From: CAHJXG01 sp964235485 | GTDB taxonomy: Bacteria > Pseudomonadota > Alphaproteobacteria > Acetobacterales > Acetobacteraceae | Length of the DNA stretch: 64,000 nt | Assembly: GCA_964235485.1 (NCBI GenBank) | Contig: CAXSAZ010000001.1 | Location: forward strand, 124,001 to 188,000 | Direction: 5' to 3' | In this document: positions 43,506 to 51,378 of the stretch, in pieces | Layout of the letters: every line of letters begins with the position of its first letter | Position numbering within the stretch: the first letter of the stretch is position 1 | The notes under the pieces: generated by a model | Told to the model about the DNA's origin: nothing | The model's input: the letters and a program-made list of their open reading frames with translations, nothing else | The model's database searches: none | Program-made: the position numbers and the translations under genes

Positions 43506-43940
43506 TTACCGCTGCCCGCTGCCGCGCGGCTTAGCCGATGGCGGCGCGCCTGTCACGCCGAGCCAGGCGTCCAGCCGCCGCAAGGCCCCGTGTTCGTTCA
43601 AGTCCAACGCGGCCGGCGGCTCCGCGAGCAGCTGGGCGCCCTGCGCCGTGGCGCGTTCGTAGATCTCGGCAAAAGCCGGGCCGGGCCGCAGGACGACCAT
43701 GCGGCAGCCGAGGCTCAGCGCCTCCAGCGCGCGGCCCGGCGCGTCCCCGCAGTCCAGCACGTCCGGCGGGTCGAGCGCCGGGAACTCGGCCCGCGCCGCG
43801 GCAACCAAGGCGCGCCACCAGGCCGCGCCGGCGTAGGACGGCGCGCCCGGCGCGGAAAGCAGCGTCGCCCCGCGCCCCGACGCCAGCGCCGCACGGGCGT
43901 GCGTCAGGCCATGGATGACAACAGCCGGGGGAAGCACCAT
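43506..43940 (-). CDS. Conserved hypothetical protein upstream of thiE
   Basis: A 144-residue soluble protein. The sequence VVIHGLTHARAALASGRGATLLSAPGA and the Rossmann-like alternation (VLDCGDAP, RMVVLRPGPAF) suggest a small alpha/beta fold, but no catalytic motif is clear. The product ends Arg/Gly-rich. Similar proteins are found in Acetobacteraceae next to thiE, to my recollection without assigned role. Its ATG lies beside a palindrome shared with the divergent zapA operon. Confidence 0.7.
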   Translation of the reverse strand: MVLPPAVVIHGLTHARAALASGRGATLLSAPGAPSYAGAAWWRALVAAARAEFPALDPPDVLDCGDAPGRALEALSLGCRMVVLRPGPAFAEIYERATAQGAQLLAEPPAALDLNEHGALRRLDAWLGVTGAPPSAKPRGSGQR

Positions 43941-43976
43941 GCTTGACGTTCAAGCGGTTACACGCTTTCTGTTCAA
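43941..43976. promoter_or_regulatory. Palindrome between a divergent gene pair ahead of zapA
   Basis: GCTTGA-CGT-TCAAGC (43941-43955) is a perfect 6-bp palindrome; TTCAAG recurs at 43972-43977. It contains TTGACG, a -35-like element, pointing towards the zapA operon. The first base adjoins the start of the gene on the minus strand. It may be an operator; the factor is unknown. Confidence 0.4.
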
Positions 43977-44003
43977 GTCGGAACGAAGCCCCGGGACAGA
44001 GCC

Positions 44004-44171
44004 ATGGACAACACCACCCAACCGGCCCAAACCCTCCATCCCGCCGAACGGCTGGAAGCCGCGCTGGCGCGCATCGCCCAGCAAGCCAGTGCGCCCGACC
44101 CGGTGGCAACCGAGGTCGCCGCCCGGCTCGACGGCCTGATCGCGCAACTGCGCAGCGCGCTCGAAAAGTAA
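44004..44171 (+). CDS. 55-residue coiled-coil protein upstream of zapA
   Basis: Small soluble protein with a helical core LEAALARIAQQASAP and EVAARLDGLIAQLRSALEK, likely one or two amphipathic helices. Small helical proteins at this place, just before zapA, are common in alphaproteobacteria. It ends 12 bases before zapA and probably is cotranslated with it. A division-related role is suggested only by position. It is too short for many gene finders. Confidence 0.7.
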   Translation: MDNTTQPAQTLHPAERLEAALARIAQQASAPDPVATEVAARLDGLIAQLRSALEK

Positions 44172-44183
44172 GGGATTGCGGCC

Positions 44184-44507
44184 ATGGCCCAGCTCACCGT
44201 GAAGATCAACGGCTACGCCTACACCGTCGCCTGCGCGGACGGGCAGGAGCAGCACTTGCAGGCCATGGCCGAGCAGGTCGAGTCGCGGGTGGACCGGATC
44301 AGGGCGCTCGGCAGCCAAAGCGGCGAAGCGCGCCTGCTGGTGCAGGCCGCGTTGCTGATGGCGGACGAGCTGCACGATTTGAGGCTGGAAATGGCGGCGC
44401 TGCGCCGCACCCGGCCGATCACGGCGGAGGACGGCGCGCTCAACGACCGCCTGTTGGCGCTGGCCGACCGCGCCGAGGAGATTGCAGCGACGCTGGAGAG
44501 ACACTAG
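44184..44507 (+). CDS. zapA: Cell division protein ZapA
   Basis: A 107-residue FtsZ-ring stabiliser. The N-terminal head is MAQLTVKINGYAYTVACADGQEQHLQAMA, the conserved ZapA start, followed by a long coiled coil through EEIAATLERH. It cross-links FtsZ filaments at mid-cell. The ATG follows AAGGGATTGCGGCC. The gene order small coiled-coil gene, zapA, 6S RNA, fau is the classical one and is seen here. Confidence 0.92.
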   Translation: MAQLTVKINGYAYTVACADGQEQHLQAMAEQVESRVDRIRALGSQSGEARLLVQAALLMADELHDLRLEMAALRRTRPITAEDGALNDRLLALADRAEEIAATLERH

Positions 44508-44509
44508 AT

Positions 44510-44656
44510 AGGTTGGGCGGAGCTGCCCGGTGCGTCAGGCACTACACCCCCGGGGCCAATAAGCACTCCCTCGGGAGCTGGCACTGCTGTGATCGTGGTC
44601 ATGGTAACCGGCGCCCACCTGCGCAAGCAGGCTTCGGGAGGGTGAGACGCCAACGG
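44510..44656 (+). ncRNA. ssrS: 6S RNA (ssrS)
   Basis: The gap between zapA and fau holds the usual 6S RNA. GUUGGGCG at 44512-44519 can pair with CGCCAAC at 44648-44654 as the closing stem. Between them are paired segments flanking a central open region, as expected for the open-promoter mimic that binds sigma70 RNA polymerase. The position between zapA and fau strongly supports it. The exact 5' and 3' ends are estimates. Confidence 0.82.
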
Positions 44657-44679
44657 CCAGGGTGGCTCCGTATCCTTTC

Positions 44680-45225
44680 ATGATCCACAGCAAGCAGCAG
44701 CAACGTGCCGCCGCTTTCGCCGTCCGGGCCGGACAGGACCGGGCGCTTGGCGTGCACTTGGCGGGATGGTGCCTTTCGGGCTGGCGGTTCCGGCCCCGCT
44801 CGGTGATCGCCGGGTTCTGGCCCTTGGCCGGGGAAATCGACATCCGCCCGCTGCTTCTGGCTCTGGCTGGCCGGGGGCATTCGATCGTGCTTCCCGTGAC
44901 GCCGGCGCGCGGCAACCCCTTGAGTTTCCAGCGTTGGCGGCCCGGCGACGTGCTGATCCGCGAACGGTTCGGCACGGTTCGGCCGACCGGCGAACCCATG
45001 GTGCCCGACCTGCTGCTCGTGCCGCTGCTCGCCTTTGACGGCGGGTGCCGGCGCTTGGGCTACGGCGGCGGCTTCTACGACCGGACCCTTGCCGGGCTGC
45101 CCGGCCGCGTCGCCATCGGCTGCGCCTTTGCGGCGCAGCGTGTGGATTGCGTGGCGGCGGAGGCGCATGACATCCCGCTCCAAGCCGTTGCGACCGAGCG
45201 CGGCCTCATGCTTCCAAAGGACTGA
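44680..45225 (+). CDS. fau: 5-formyltetrahydrofolate cyclo-ligase
   Basis: A 181-residue enzyme converting 5-formyl-THF with ATP to 5,10-methenyl-THF. Visible motifs are VIAGFWPLAGEIDIRPLL, IVLPVTPARGNPLSF and VPLLAFDGGCRRLGYGGGFYDRTL, the nucleotide/folate loop. The ATG at 44680 is preferred; a GTG at 44662 would overlap the region directly behind 6S RNA. Location after zapA and ssrS matches the conserved arrangement in which 6S precursor transcripts read through into this gene. It precedes ymdB by 2 bases. Confidence 0.9.
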   Translation: MIHSKQQQRAAAFAVRAGQDRALGVHLAGWCLSGWRFRPRSVIAGFWPLAGEIDIRPLLLALAGRGHSIVLPVTPARGNPLSFQRWRPGDVLIRERFGTVRPTGEPMVPDLLLVPLLAFDGGCRRLGYGGGFYDRTLAGLPGRVAIGCAFAAQRVDCVAAEAHDIPLQAVATERGLMLPKD

Positions 45226-45227
45226 CC

Positions 45228-46043
45228 ATGCGGATTTTGTTTCTGGGCGACGTGGTGGGGCGATCCGGCCGGGACGCCGTGGCCGCCACCCTGCCGCGGC
45301 TGCGTGCGGCGCTGCTGGCGGACTTGGTGGTGGTGAACGGGGAGAATGCCAGCCATGGCTTCGGCCTCGCGCCCGAGATGGCACAAGCCATGTTCGCCGC
45401 GGGCGCCGACGTGATCACGCTTGGCAACCATTCCTGGGACCGGCGGGAGCTGATCCCATACATCGCGCAGGAACCGCGGGTGATTCGGCCGCTGAACTTC
45501 CCGCCGGGCACGCCGGGCGCCGGGTCGTTCGTCGTGGCGCTGGCGGATGGGCGGCGCGCGCTGGTGCTGAACGCCATGGGGCGGTTGTTCATGGACGCGC
45601 TCGACTGCCCGTTCCGCGGCACGGCGGAGCTGCTGGCGCGTTACAAGCTGGGCGCCAGCGTTTCTGCCATCGTGGCGGATTTCCACGCGGAAGCGACGAG
45701 CGAGAAGATGGCCTATGCCCATTCCTTTGACGGCGCGGTGTCGCTCGTGGTCGGCACCCACACGCATTGCCCCTCGGCTGATCACCAAATCCTGCCGGGC
45801 GGCACCGCGTTCCAATCGGACGCGGGGATGTGCGGCGACTACGACAGCGTGATCGGCATGGCCAAAGAGGGCGCTGCCGCCCGGTTCTGGTCCAAAATGC
45901 CGGGCGAGCGGATGCAGCCGGCGGGCGGAGAGGCGACGGTGTGCGGGTTGTTCGTGGTGACGGACGACCGGACGGGGCTGGCGGTGCGCGTGGAGCCGGT
46001 GCGGCAGGGGGGAAGGTTGTCGCAGGCGATGCCGGGTAATTAG
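45228..46043 (+). CDS. YmdB-family metallophosphoesterase (TIGR00282 type)
   Basis: A 271-residue calcineurin-like phosphoesterase. The metal motifs are ILFLGDVVGRSGRDAV, VVNGENASHGFG, ITLGNHSWDRRE, VADFHAEATSEKMA and VVGTHTHCPSADHQ, the order of YmdB-type cyclic-nucleotide phosphodiesterases. It is directly coupled to fau. Members influence biofilm and motility in Bacillus, but the role in alphaproteobacteria is unknown. The termination of this block is followed by a convergent, foreign-looking gene. Confidence 0.9.
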   Translation: MRILFLGDVVGRSGRDAVAATLPRLRAALLADLVVVNGENASHGFGLAPEMAQAMFAAGADVITLGNHSWDRRELIPYIAQEPRVIRPLNFPPGTPGAGSFVVALADGRRALVLNAMGRLFMDALDCPFRGTAELLARYKLGASVSAIVADFHAEATSEKMAYAHSFDGAVSLVVGTHTHCPSADHQILPGGTAFQSDAGMCGDYDSVIGMAKEGAAARFWSKMPGERMQPAGGEATVCGLFVVTDDRTGLAVRVEPVRQGGRLSQAMPGN

Positions 46044-46092
46044 GCAGCCTAAGTTCGAGTCGGAACACTTGAAATGGCGAATGGGTGGTGTG

Positions 46093-46623
46093 TCAGCGCG
46101 AACCACAGTTGGACAGACTATTTGATACCGCTGAGGCGAGCTGTCCTACGCGCACCGGTGTTGCCAAGGCCGCTACGCCGGCCATGCCCAGCGTTCTCAC
46201 TGGCGGCAATGCGTCTGCCTGCACCACAAAGAACTGCCATTGCGTGGGATCGCGGTGGTCCGCTTGTTCCCTGTCTATGACTGGGTGCCAAGCAAGCACG
46301 TAGATCTCGGCATTCCGACCAGGCCGCGCCACATATGTCTCGCCTTCCCAATATCCCTTGCGCGCCCCGACATCCCATCGGGCAACGGTGGGTGCCTTTG
46401 ACGTCCAGCTTTGAGATGCTGCGGACTGCTTCACCTCAAGCTGCGCGCCAGAGGGGTGCGTGAAGTCGCAGCGATGGTAGTCCTCTGAGCACCAGCGCCA
46501 TTCGGGGCACAGTACGGTGGCAACAATCGCTTCGGCAATAAGGCCGCGATTGCTGTTCGTCACCAGCCTCGATCCAAACGCGCGCCCGGCGGCGAGCTGG
46601 ACGATCTCAGACGAACTGACCAT
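46093..46623 (-). CDS. Putative PD-(D/E)XK nuclease-fold protein, inserted between ymdB and yebC
   Basis: A 176-residue unrecognised protein of visibly lower G+C than its surroundings. The pattern Glu31 in GLIAEAIV, Asp53 in RCDFTHPSG and Glu63-Val-Lys65 in QLEVKQSAASQSW fits the PD-(D/E)XK core with the usual spacing. LEVKQSAASQSW is a motif I associate with restriction-like hypothetical proteins. Tryptophans and cysteines in the middle could bind DNA or metal. ATG at 46623 is preceded by TTG in frame. It is a lone minus-strand insertion in a plus-strand block with no methyltransferase partner. Confidence 0.55.
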   Translation of the reverse strand: MVSSSEIVQLAAGRAFGSRLVTNSNRGLIAEAIVATVLCPEWRWCSEDYHRCDFTHPSGAQLEVKQSAASQSWTSKAPTVARWDVGARKGYWEGETYVARPGRNAEIYVLAWHPVIDREQADHRDPTQWQFFVVQADALPPVRTLGMAGVAALATPVRVGQLASAVSNSLSNCGSR

Positions 46624-46781
46624 CAATTACGTTGCACCGACTTCATCATTCTTGGCGTGCCACAGGAGGAGTCGTTCTGTCCACATCAGAACCGATCTGA
46701 GCCGCCTGGCCAGAATCGGTTTCAAGCCTGCGTCCCGACTGCTACGCTCACGCCTCGCGTTCATGGAACAAGACTTTCCCA

Positions 46782-47531
46782 ATGGCCGGCCACAGCCAAT
46801 TCAAGAACATCATGCACCGCAAGGGCGCGCAGGACGCCCGGCGCGCCCGGCAGTTCGCCAAGCTGATCCGCGAGATCACCGTCTCCGCTCGCATCGGCTT
46901 GCCCGACCCCGCCGCCAACCCGCGGCTCCGCACCGCCATGGCGGAAGCGCGCGGCGCCAACATGCCGCGCGACACCATCGAGCGTGCCGTCAAAAAGGCG
47001 ACCGGCGCCGCGGGCGGCGAGGATTACGTGGATGTACGCTACGAGGGCTATGGCCCCGCCGGCGTCGCCGTGATCGTGGAAGCGCTGACCGACAACCGCA
47101 ACCGCACTGCCTCCGATGTGCGTGCCGCGTTCAACAAGCATGGCGGCGCGCTGGGGGAGACCAACTCGGTCGCCTTCATGTTCACGCGCCTCGGCGTCAT
47201 CCAGTACCCGCCGGAGACCGCCACCGCCGACGCCATGCTGGAGGCCGCCATCGACGCCGGGGCCGACAACGCCGAAAGCGGGCCGGACGGCCACGAAGTC
47301 ACCTGCGCCCCTGACGACTGGCAGGCGGTGCGCGACGCCCTGGAAACCCGGTTCGGCCCGCCCGCCGCGGCCCGCCTCGATTGGCGGCCCGGCACGACGG
47401 TCACGCTCGACGAGGAGCGCGCCGCCAGCCTGCTCAAGCTGATCGACGCGCTGGAGGACAACGACGACGTGCAGAACGTTTACGCCAACTTCGAGATCCC
47501 CGAAGCCGTGCTGCAGGCGCTGTCGGCCTGA
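46782..47531 (+). CDS. yebC: YebC/PmpR family regulator
   Basis: A 249-residue three-domain protein starting MAGHSQFKNIMHRKGAQDARRA, the invariant YebC opening, with GANMPRDTIERAVKKATG and VDVRYEGYGPAGVAVIVEALTDNRNRTASDVR following. Such proteins bind DNA and have recently also been linked to ribosome rescue at polyproline stalls. It overlaps ruvC by one base (TGATG), a conserved link in bacteria. It starts a housekeeping run leading to ruvCAB and tol-pal. Confidence 0.93.
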   Translation: MAGHSQFKNIMHRKGAQDARRARQFAKLIREITVSARIGLPDPAANPRLRTAMAEARGANMPRDTIERAVKKATGAAGGEDYVDVRYEGYGPAGVAVIVEALTDNRNRTASDVRAAFNKHGGALGETNSVAFMFTRLGVIQYPPETATADAMLEAAIDAGADNAESGPDGHEVTCAPDDWQAVRDALETRFGPPAAARLDWRPGTTVTLDEERAASLLKLIDALEDNDDVQNVYANFEIPEAVLQALSA

Positions 47532-48046
47532 TGGGAGCGGGCGCGCGCTTGATGGGGATCGACCCGGGGCTGCGCTTCACCGGCTGGGGCGTGATCGACG
47601 TGCACGGCAACCGGCTGCGCCATGTGGCGGACGGCGTGATCGCCACGGACAACACGGACAGCGTGCCGCACCGGCTGAAATTCCTGCACGACGCGCTCAC
47701 CCTGCTGTTCCGGGAGCACCGTCCGGACGAGGCGGCGGTGGAGGAAACCTACGTGAACCGCAACGGCACCGCGACCTTGAAGCTCGGCTACGCCCGTGGG
47801 GTCGCGCTGCTGGCGCCGGCGATGGCGGGCATCCTGGTTTCGGAATACGGCGCGATGGGCGTGAAGCAGGCCGTCGTCGGCACCGGGGGCGCCACCAAGG
47901 AGCAGGTGGCGCTGATGGTCCGCCGTTTGCTGCCCGGCGCCACCCTGCGCCGGGCGGACGCCGCCGACGCGCTGGCGGTCGCGATCTGCCATGCCCACCA
48001 CCGCGCCACCCGGCTCCGCGTCGTCGCCGGCACGGTCATGGCGTGA
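47531..48046 (+). CDS. ruvC: Holliday-junction endonuclease RuvC
   Basis: A 171-residue resolvase cutting four-way junctions symmetrically. Catalytic carboxylates are in MGIDPGLRFTGWG (Asp11), AVEETYVNRNGTATLKLG (Glu) and RRADAADALAVAICHAHH (two Asp). ATG at 47531 overlaps the yebC stop. Normal length. The stop overlaps ruvA by GTGA, so the three subunits are coupled. Confidence 0.95.
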   Translation: MGAGARLMGIDPGLRFTGWGVIDVHGNRLRHVADGVIATDNTDSVPHRLKFLHDALTLLFREHRPDEAAVEETYVNRNGTATLKLGYARGVALLAPAMAGILVSEYGAMGVKQAVVGTGGATKEQVALMVRRLLPGATLRRADAADALAVAICHAHHRATRLRVVAGTVMA

Positions 48047-48648
48047 TCGCGCTGCTGCATGGCCGGGTCGATGCGCTGGACGCCGGGAGCTGCATCATCG
48101 ACGTGAACGGCGTGGGCTACCTGGTGCAGGCCTCCACCCGGACGCTCTCGGCCCTCCCGCCCGCGCCGGCAGTGGCGCGCGTGCTGATCGAGACGCACGT
48201 GCGGGACGACGCCATCACCCTTTACGGCTTCGCCGAGCCCTCGGAGCGCGAATGGTTCCGCCTGCTGCTCACGGTCCAGGGCGTGGGCGCCAAGGTCGCG
48301 CTGAGCATCCTGTCCGCCCTGTCCCCGGATGGCCTGATCGGCGCCATCGCTGCCGGCGACCGGGCCAGCCTGACCCGCGCGCCCGGCGTCGGCGCCAAGC
48401 TGGCGATCCGGCTGCTGAGCGAGCTTCGTGACAAGGCGGGCACCATGCCGGCCGGACCCGGTTTCGCCATCCCTGCCGCGGCGCCCGAAGGCGGCACGGA
48501 AGCGGACGCGCTGTCTGCCCTGGTCAACATCGGCTACCGCCGGTCGGAGGCGTATCCCGTCGTGGTGCGGATCATGGCCGGGCTGGGGGAGGGCGCCGGG
48601 CTTGACCAGGTGATCCGCGACAGCCTTCGGGAGCTGGCCATTAAATGA
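48043..48648 (+). CDS. ruvA: Holliday-junction helicase subunit RuvA
   Basis: A 201-residue tetramer-forming junction-binding protein starting at GTG inside a GTGA overlap. Domain I has IALLHGRVDALDAGSCIIDVNGVGYLVQ, domain II the helix-hairpin-helix repeats LTVQGVGAKVALSILSALS and LTRAPGVGAKLAIRLLSELR. The C-terminal RuvB-binding helices contain SALVNIGYRRSEAYPVV. It recruits RuvB for branch migration. It overlaps ruvB by ATGA. Confidence 0.95.
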   Translation: MIALLHGRVDALDAGSCIIDVNGVGYLVQASTRTLSALPPAPAVARVLIETHVRDDAITLYGFAEPSEREWFRLLLTVQGVGAKVALSILSALSPDGLIGAIAAGDRASLTRAPGVGAKLAIRLLSELRDKAGTMPAGPGFAIPAAAPEGGTEADALSALVNIGYRRSEAYPVVVRIMAGLGEGAGLDQVIRDSLRELAIK

Positions 48649-49700
48649 GTGACGACCGCACCCTCGACCCCGTTCGCGGGGAGGACGACGCCGGGGAGGC
48701 GAGCCTCCGCCCGCAGACGCTCGCCGAGTTCATCGGGCAGAAGGCAAGCCGGGAGAACCTGCGCATCTTCATCCAGGCCGCCCGCGGCCGGGGGGAGGCG
48801 ATGGACCACGTGCTGCTGCACGGGCCGCCAGGCCTCGGCAAGACGACGCTGTCGCAGATCGTGGCGCGGGAGCTGGGGGTGGGGTTCCGCGCGACCTCCG
48901 GCCCCGTGATCCAGCGCGCCGGCGACCTCGCCGCCATCCTCACCAACCTGCAGCCGCGCGACGTGCTGTTCATCGACGAGATCCACCGGCTGCAGCCCGC
49001 CATCGAGGAGGTGCTGTATCCCGCGATGGAGGACTTCCAGCTCGACCTCATCATCGGGGAAGGCCCGGCGGCGCGCAGCGTGCGGATCGACCTGTCGCCG
49101 TTCACCTTGGTGGGCGCCACGACGCGCGCCGGGCTGTTGGCGACGCCGCTGCGCGACCGCTTCGGCATCCCGCTGCGGCTGATCTTCTACACCTTTGCCG
49201 AACTCGAACTGATCGTGGCGCGCGGCGCGGAGAAGCTCGGCTTCAACCTAACTGCCGAGGGTGCCGCGGAGATCGCGCGCCGGTCCCGCGGCACGCCGCG
49301 TATCGCCGGGCGCCTACTGCGCCGGGTGCGGGACTTTGCGACCGTCGCGGGACAGGACCCGGTGGACCGCGCGATGGCCGACGCGGCGCTGACCCGGCTG
49401 GAGGTGGACCGCCTGGGCCTCGACGCCATGGACCGCCGCTACCTGCGCCGCATCGCCGAGCACCACGCGGGCGGCCCGGTCGGAGTCGAAACCTTGGCCG
49501 CCGCCCTGGCGGAAGCGCGCGACACGCTGGAAGACGTGATCGAACCCTACTTGATTCAGGAAGGCATGGTCCTCCGCACCAGCCGCGGCCGGATGCTGGG
49601 AGAGGCGGGGTGGCGCCACTTGGGCCTGGCGCCCCCGACGAATCAGCCGCAACTCGACCTGCTGCGCGACCACGCCACCGACCCGGCCTCTCCGGAGTGA
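48645..49700 (+). CDS. ruvB: Holliday-junction branch-migration ATPase RuvB
   Basis: A 351-residue AAA+ motor. The Walker A is LLHGPPGLGKTTLS near residue 66, the Walker B is VLFIDEIHRL, sensor 1 is LVGATTRAGLL and the arginine finger region is LRDRFGIPLRL. The winged-helix C-terminus ends EPYLIQEGMVLRTSRGRM. With RuvA it drives branch migration during recombinational repair and restart. Overlaps its neighbours on both sides. Confidence 0.96.
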   Translation: MSDDRTLDPVRGEDDAGEASLRPQTLAEFIGQKASRENLRIFIQAARGRGEAMDHVLLHGPPGLGKTTLSQIVARELGVGFRATSGPVIQRAGDLAAILTNLQPRDVLFIDEIHRLQPAIEEVLYPAMEDFQLDLIIGEGPAARSVRIDLSPFTLVGATTRAGLLATPLRDRFGIPLRLIFYTFAELELIVARGAEKLGFNLTAEGAAEIARRSRGTPRIAGRLLRRVRDFATVAGQDPVDRAMADAALTRLEVDRLGLDAMDRRYLRRIAEHHAGGPVGVETLAAALAEARDTLEDVIEPYLIQEGMVLRTSRGRMLGEAGWRHLGLAPPTNQPQLDLLRDHATDPASPE

Positions 49701-50110
49701 CGACGTATCGCCTGTGCTTGCGGGTTTACTACGAGGACACCGACGCCGGCGGCATCGTCTATCACGCGCGCTATTTGGCCTTCGCCGAGCGCGCCCGGAC
49801 GGAGGCGCTGCGGGAGGCCGGCGTGCCCCATGCGGAGCTTGTTGCCGGGCACGGGCTATCTTTTGTGGTGCGTCACGCGGAGATAGGCTACCTGCGGCCG
49901 GCACGGCTCGATGAGGAACTCGTCGTGGTCACAGGCCCATGGGCGATGGGGGGCGCGTCCGTAAACCTGCAGCAACGGTTCGAGGTCGCCGGGCAGGCCG
50001 TGGCGACCCTGGACATCAAAATCGCCTGCGTGCGGCAGGCGGACGGGCGGCCGGCGCGGATTCCGGACCGCTGGCGCGCGGCGCTGGCCGGCAAAGCGGA
50101 AGGAGTCTGA
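49697..50110 (+). CDS. ybgC: Acyl-CoA thioesterase YbgC (Tol-Pal associated)
   Basis: A 137-residue hotdog-fold thioesterase starting at GTG in a GTGA overlap with ruvB. The 4-hydroxybenzoyl-CoA-thioesterase active site is RVYYEDTDAGGIVYHARYLAF with catalytic Asp near residue 16. It is the usual first gene of the tol-pal cluster and acts in phospholipid metabolism at the inner membrane. It is followed one base later by tolQ. Confidence 0.93.
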   Translation: MTTYRLCLRVYYEDTDAGGIVYHARYLAFAERARTEALREAGVPHAELVAGHGLSFVVRHAEIGYLRPARLDEELVVVTGPWAMGGASVNLQQRFEVAGQAVATLDIKIACVRQADGRPARIPDRWRAALAGKAEGV

Positions 50111-50111
50111 G

Positions 50112-50822
50112 TTGGATCGTGCGGTGGATGCGGCGGGCCTGGCGACGGGCGACATGTCGGTTGTTGGGCTGTTCCTGCAAGCGGACCTGGTGGTCAAAAC
50201 CGTGCTGGTCCTGCTGCTGCTCGCCAGCGTCTGGGTTTGGGCCATCGTGTTCGAGAAGGTGGTGACGCTGCGCCGGGCCAACCGGGCGGCGGACGGGTTC
50301 GAGGACCGGTTCTGGTCCGGCGGCAGCCTGGACGACATGTACGAGGGGGAGGGCGTCAAGCCTACCCATCCCCTGGCCGCCGTGTTCGGCGCCGCCATGG
50401 GCGAATGGCGGCGCAGCGCCCGGGTCGCCGGCGCCGACATGAGCCGCGGCAGCGTGCGGGACCGCGTGGACCGCACGGTGGCCGTCACCATTCAGCGCGA
50501 AATGGACCGCATGGAGCGCTGGATGGTGTTCCTGGCCTCCGTCGGCTCCACCGCGCCGTTCGTCGGCTTGTTCGGCACGGTGTGGGGCATCATGCGCTCC
50601 TTCTCGGCGATTGCCACCAGCCGCAACACCAACCTGTCCGTGGTGGCGCCCGGCATTGCGGAGGCGCTGTTCGCCACCGCCATCGGTCTGGTGGCGGCGA
50701 TCCCGGCGGTGCTGGCCTACAACAAGCTCAGCAACGACCTGTCCCGCTTCGCCGCCCGCATGGAGGGCTTCGGGTCGGAGTTCGCCGCCATCCTGTCCCG
50801 CCAGTCCGAAGAAAGGGCCTGA
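50112..50822 (+). CDS. tolQ: TolQ inner-membrane proton-channel subunit
   Basis: A 236-residue ExbB/MotA-type protein starting with TTG after AAGGAGTC. It has a first membrane segment at residues 27-45 (VVKTVLVLLLLASVWVWAIV), a long cytoplasmic loop and two later segments (FLASVGSTAPFVGLFGTVWG and AEALFATAIGLVAAIPAVLAY) with the conserved Thr and Pro residues of the channel. TolQ5R2 converts proton-motive force into movement of TolA during division. It is coupled to ybgC and tolR. Confidence 0.95.
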   Translation: MDRAVDAAGLATGDMSVVGLFLQADLVVKTVLVLLLLASVWVWAIVFEKVVTLRRANRAADGFEDRFWSGGSLDDMYEGEGVKPTHPLAAVFGAAMGEWRRSARVAGADMSRGSVRDRVDRTVAVTIQREMDRMERWMVFLASVGSTAPFVGLFGTVWGIMRSFSAIATSRNTNLSVVAPGIAEALFATAIGLVAAIPAVLAYNKLSNDLSRFAARMEGFGSEFAAILSRQSEERA

Positions 50823-50824
50823 GC

Positions 50825-51346
50825 ATGGCGGGGCCGATCACCCGGCGGGGCAGGGGCCGCTACCGGCCGCTCGCCGAGATCAACGTGACGCCGCTCGTGG
50901 ATGTCATGCTGGTGCTGTTGATCGTGTTCATGGTGGCCGCCCCGCTGATGACCTCCGGCGTGCCGGTGGACCTGCCCAAGACCAGCGCCGCGCCGCTGAA
51001 CCAGGACGCCGACCCCCTGACCGTTTCGGTGAACGCGGAGGGCAAGATCTTCCTGCAGGACGCGGAGGCGACCTTGCCGGAACTGGTCAGCAAGCTGCAG
51101 GCGGTGTCCGACAACAAGACGGACCGCCGCATCTTCGTGCGGGGCGACAAGGGCATCAACTACGGCCGCGTGCTGGAGGTGATGGCGACCATCACGCAGG
51201 GCGGCTTCACCAAGGTGGCGCTGCTGGCGGAGCAGACCGGCGGCCCGGCGGCTGCTGCCAAGCCCGGGACGCCGCCCGGCGCCGCCCAGCCGCCCGCCGC
51301 CCCACCCCCGGCCGCCACCGCCCCCCGCCGCCAAGGCCGCGGCTAG
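50825..51346 (+). CDS. tolR: TolR inner-membrane motor subunit
   Basis: A 173-residue ExbD-type protein. A single membrane helix carries the proton-relaying Asp in AEINVTPLVDVMLVLLIVFM (residues about 20-39). The periplasmic domain contains VPVDLPKTSAAPL and the TolR fold through GFTKVALLAEQ. The last 30 residues are an unusual Pro/Ala-rich tail. The ATG is 2 bases after the tolQ stop. It is a standard cluster partner. Confidence 0.94.
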   Translation: MAGPITRRGRGRYRPLAEINVTPLVDVMLVLLIVFMVAAPLMTSGVPVDLPKTSAAPLNQDADPLTVSVNAEGKIFLQDAEATLPELVSKLQAVSDNKTDRRIFVRGDKGINYGRVLEVMATITQGGFTKVALLAEQTGGPAAAAKPGTPPGAAQPPAAPPPAATAPRRQGRG

Positions 51347-51378
51347 GACCCGGGGCGCGGAAGCCGCTCGCTGCCGCC

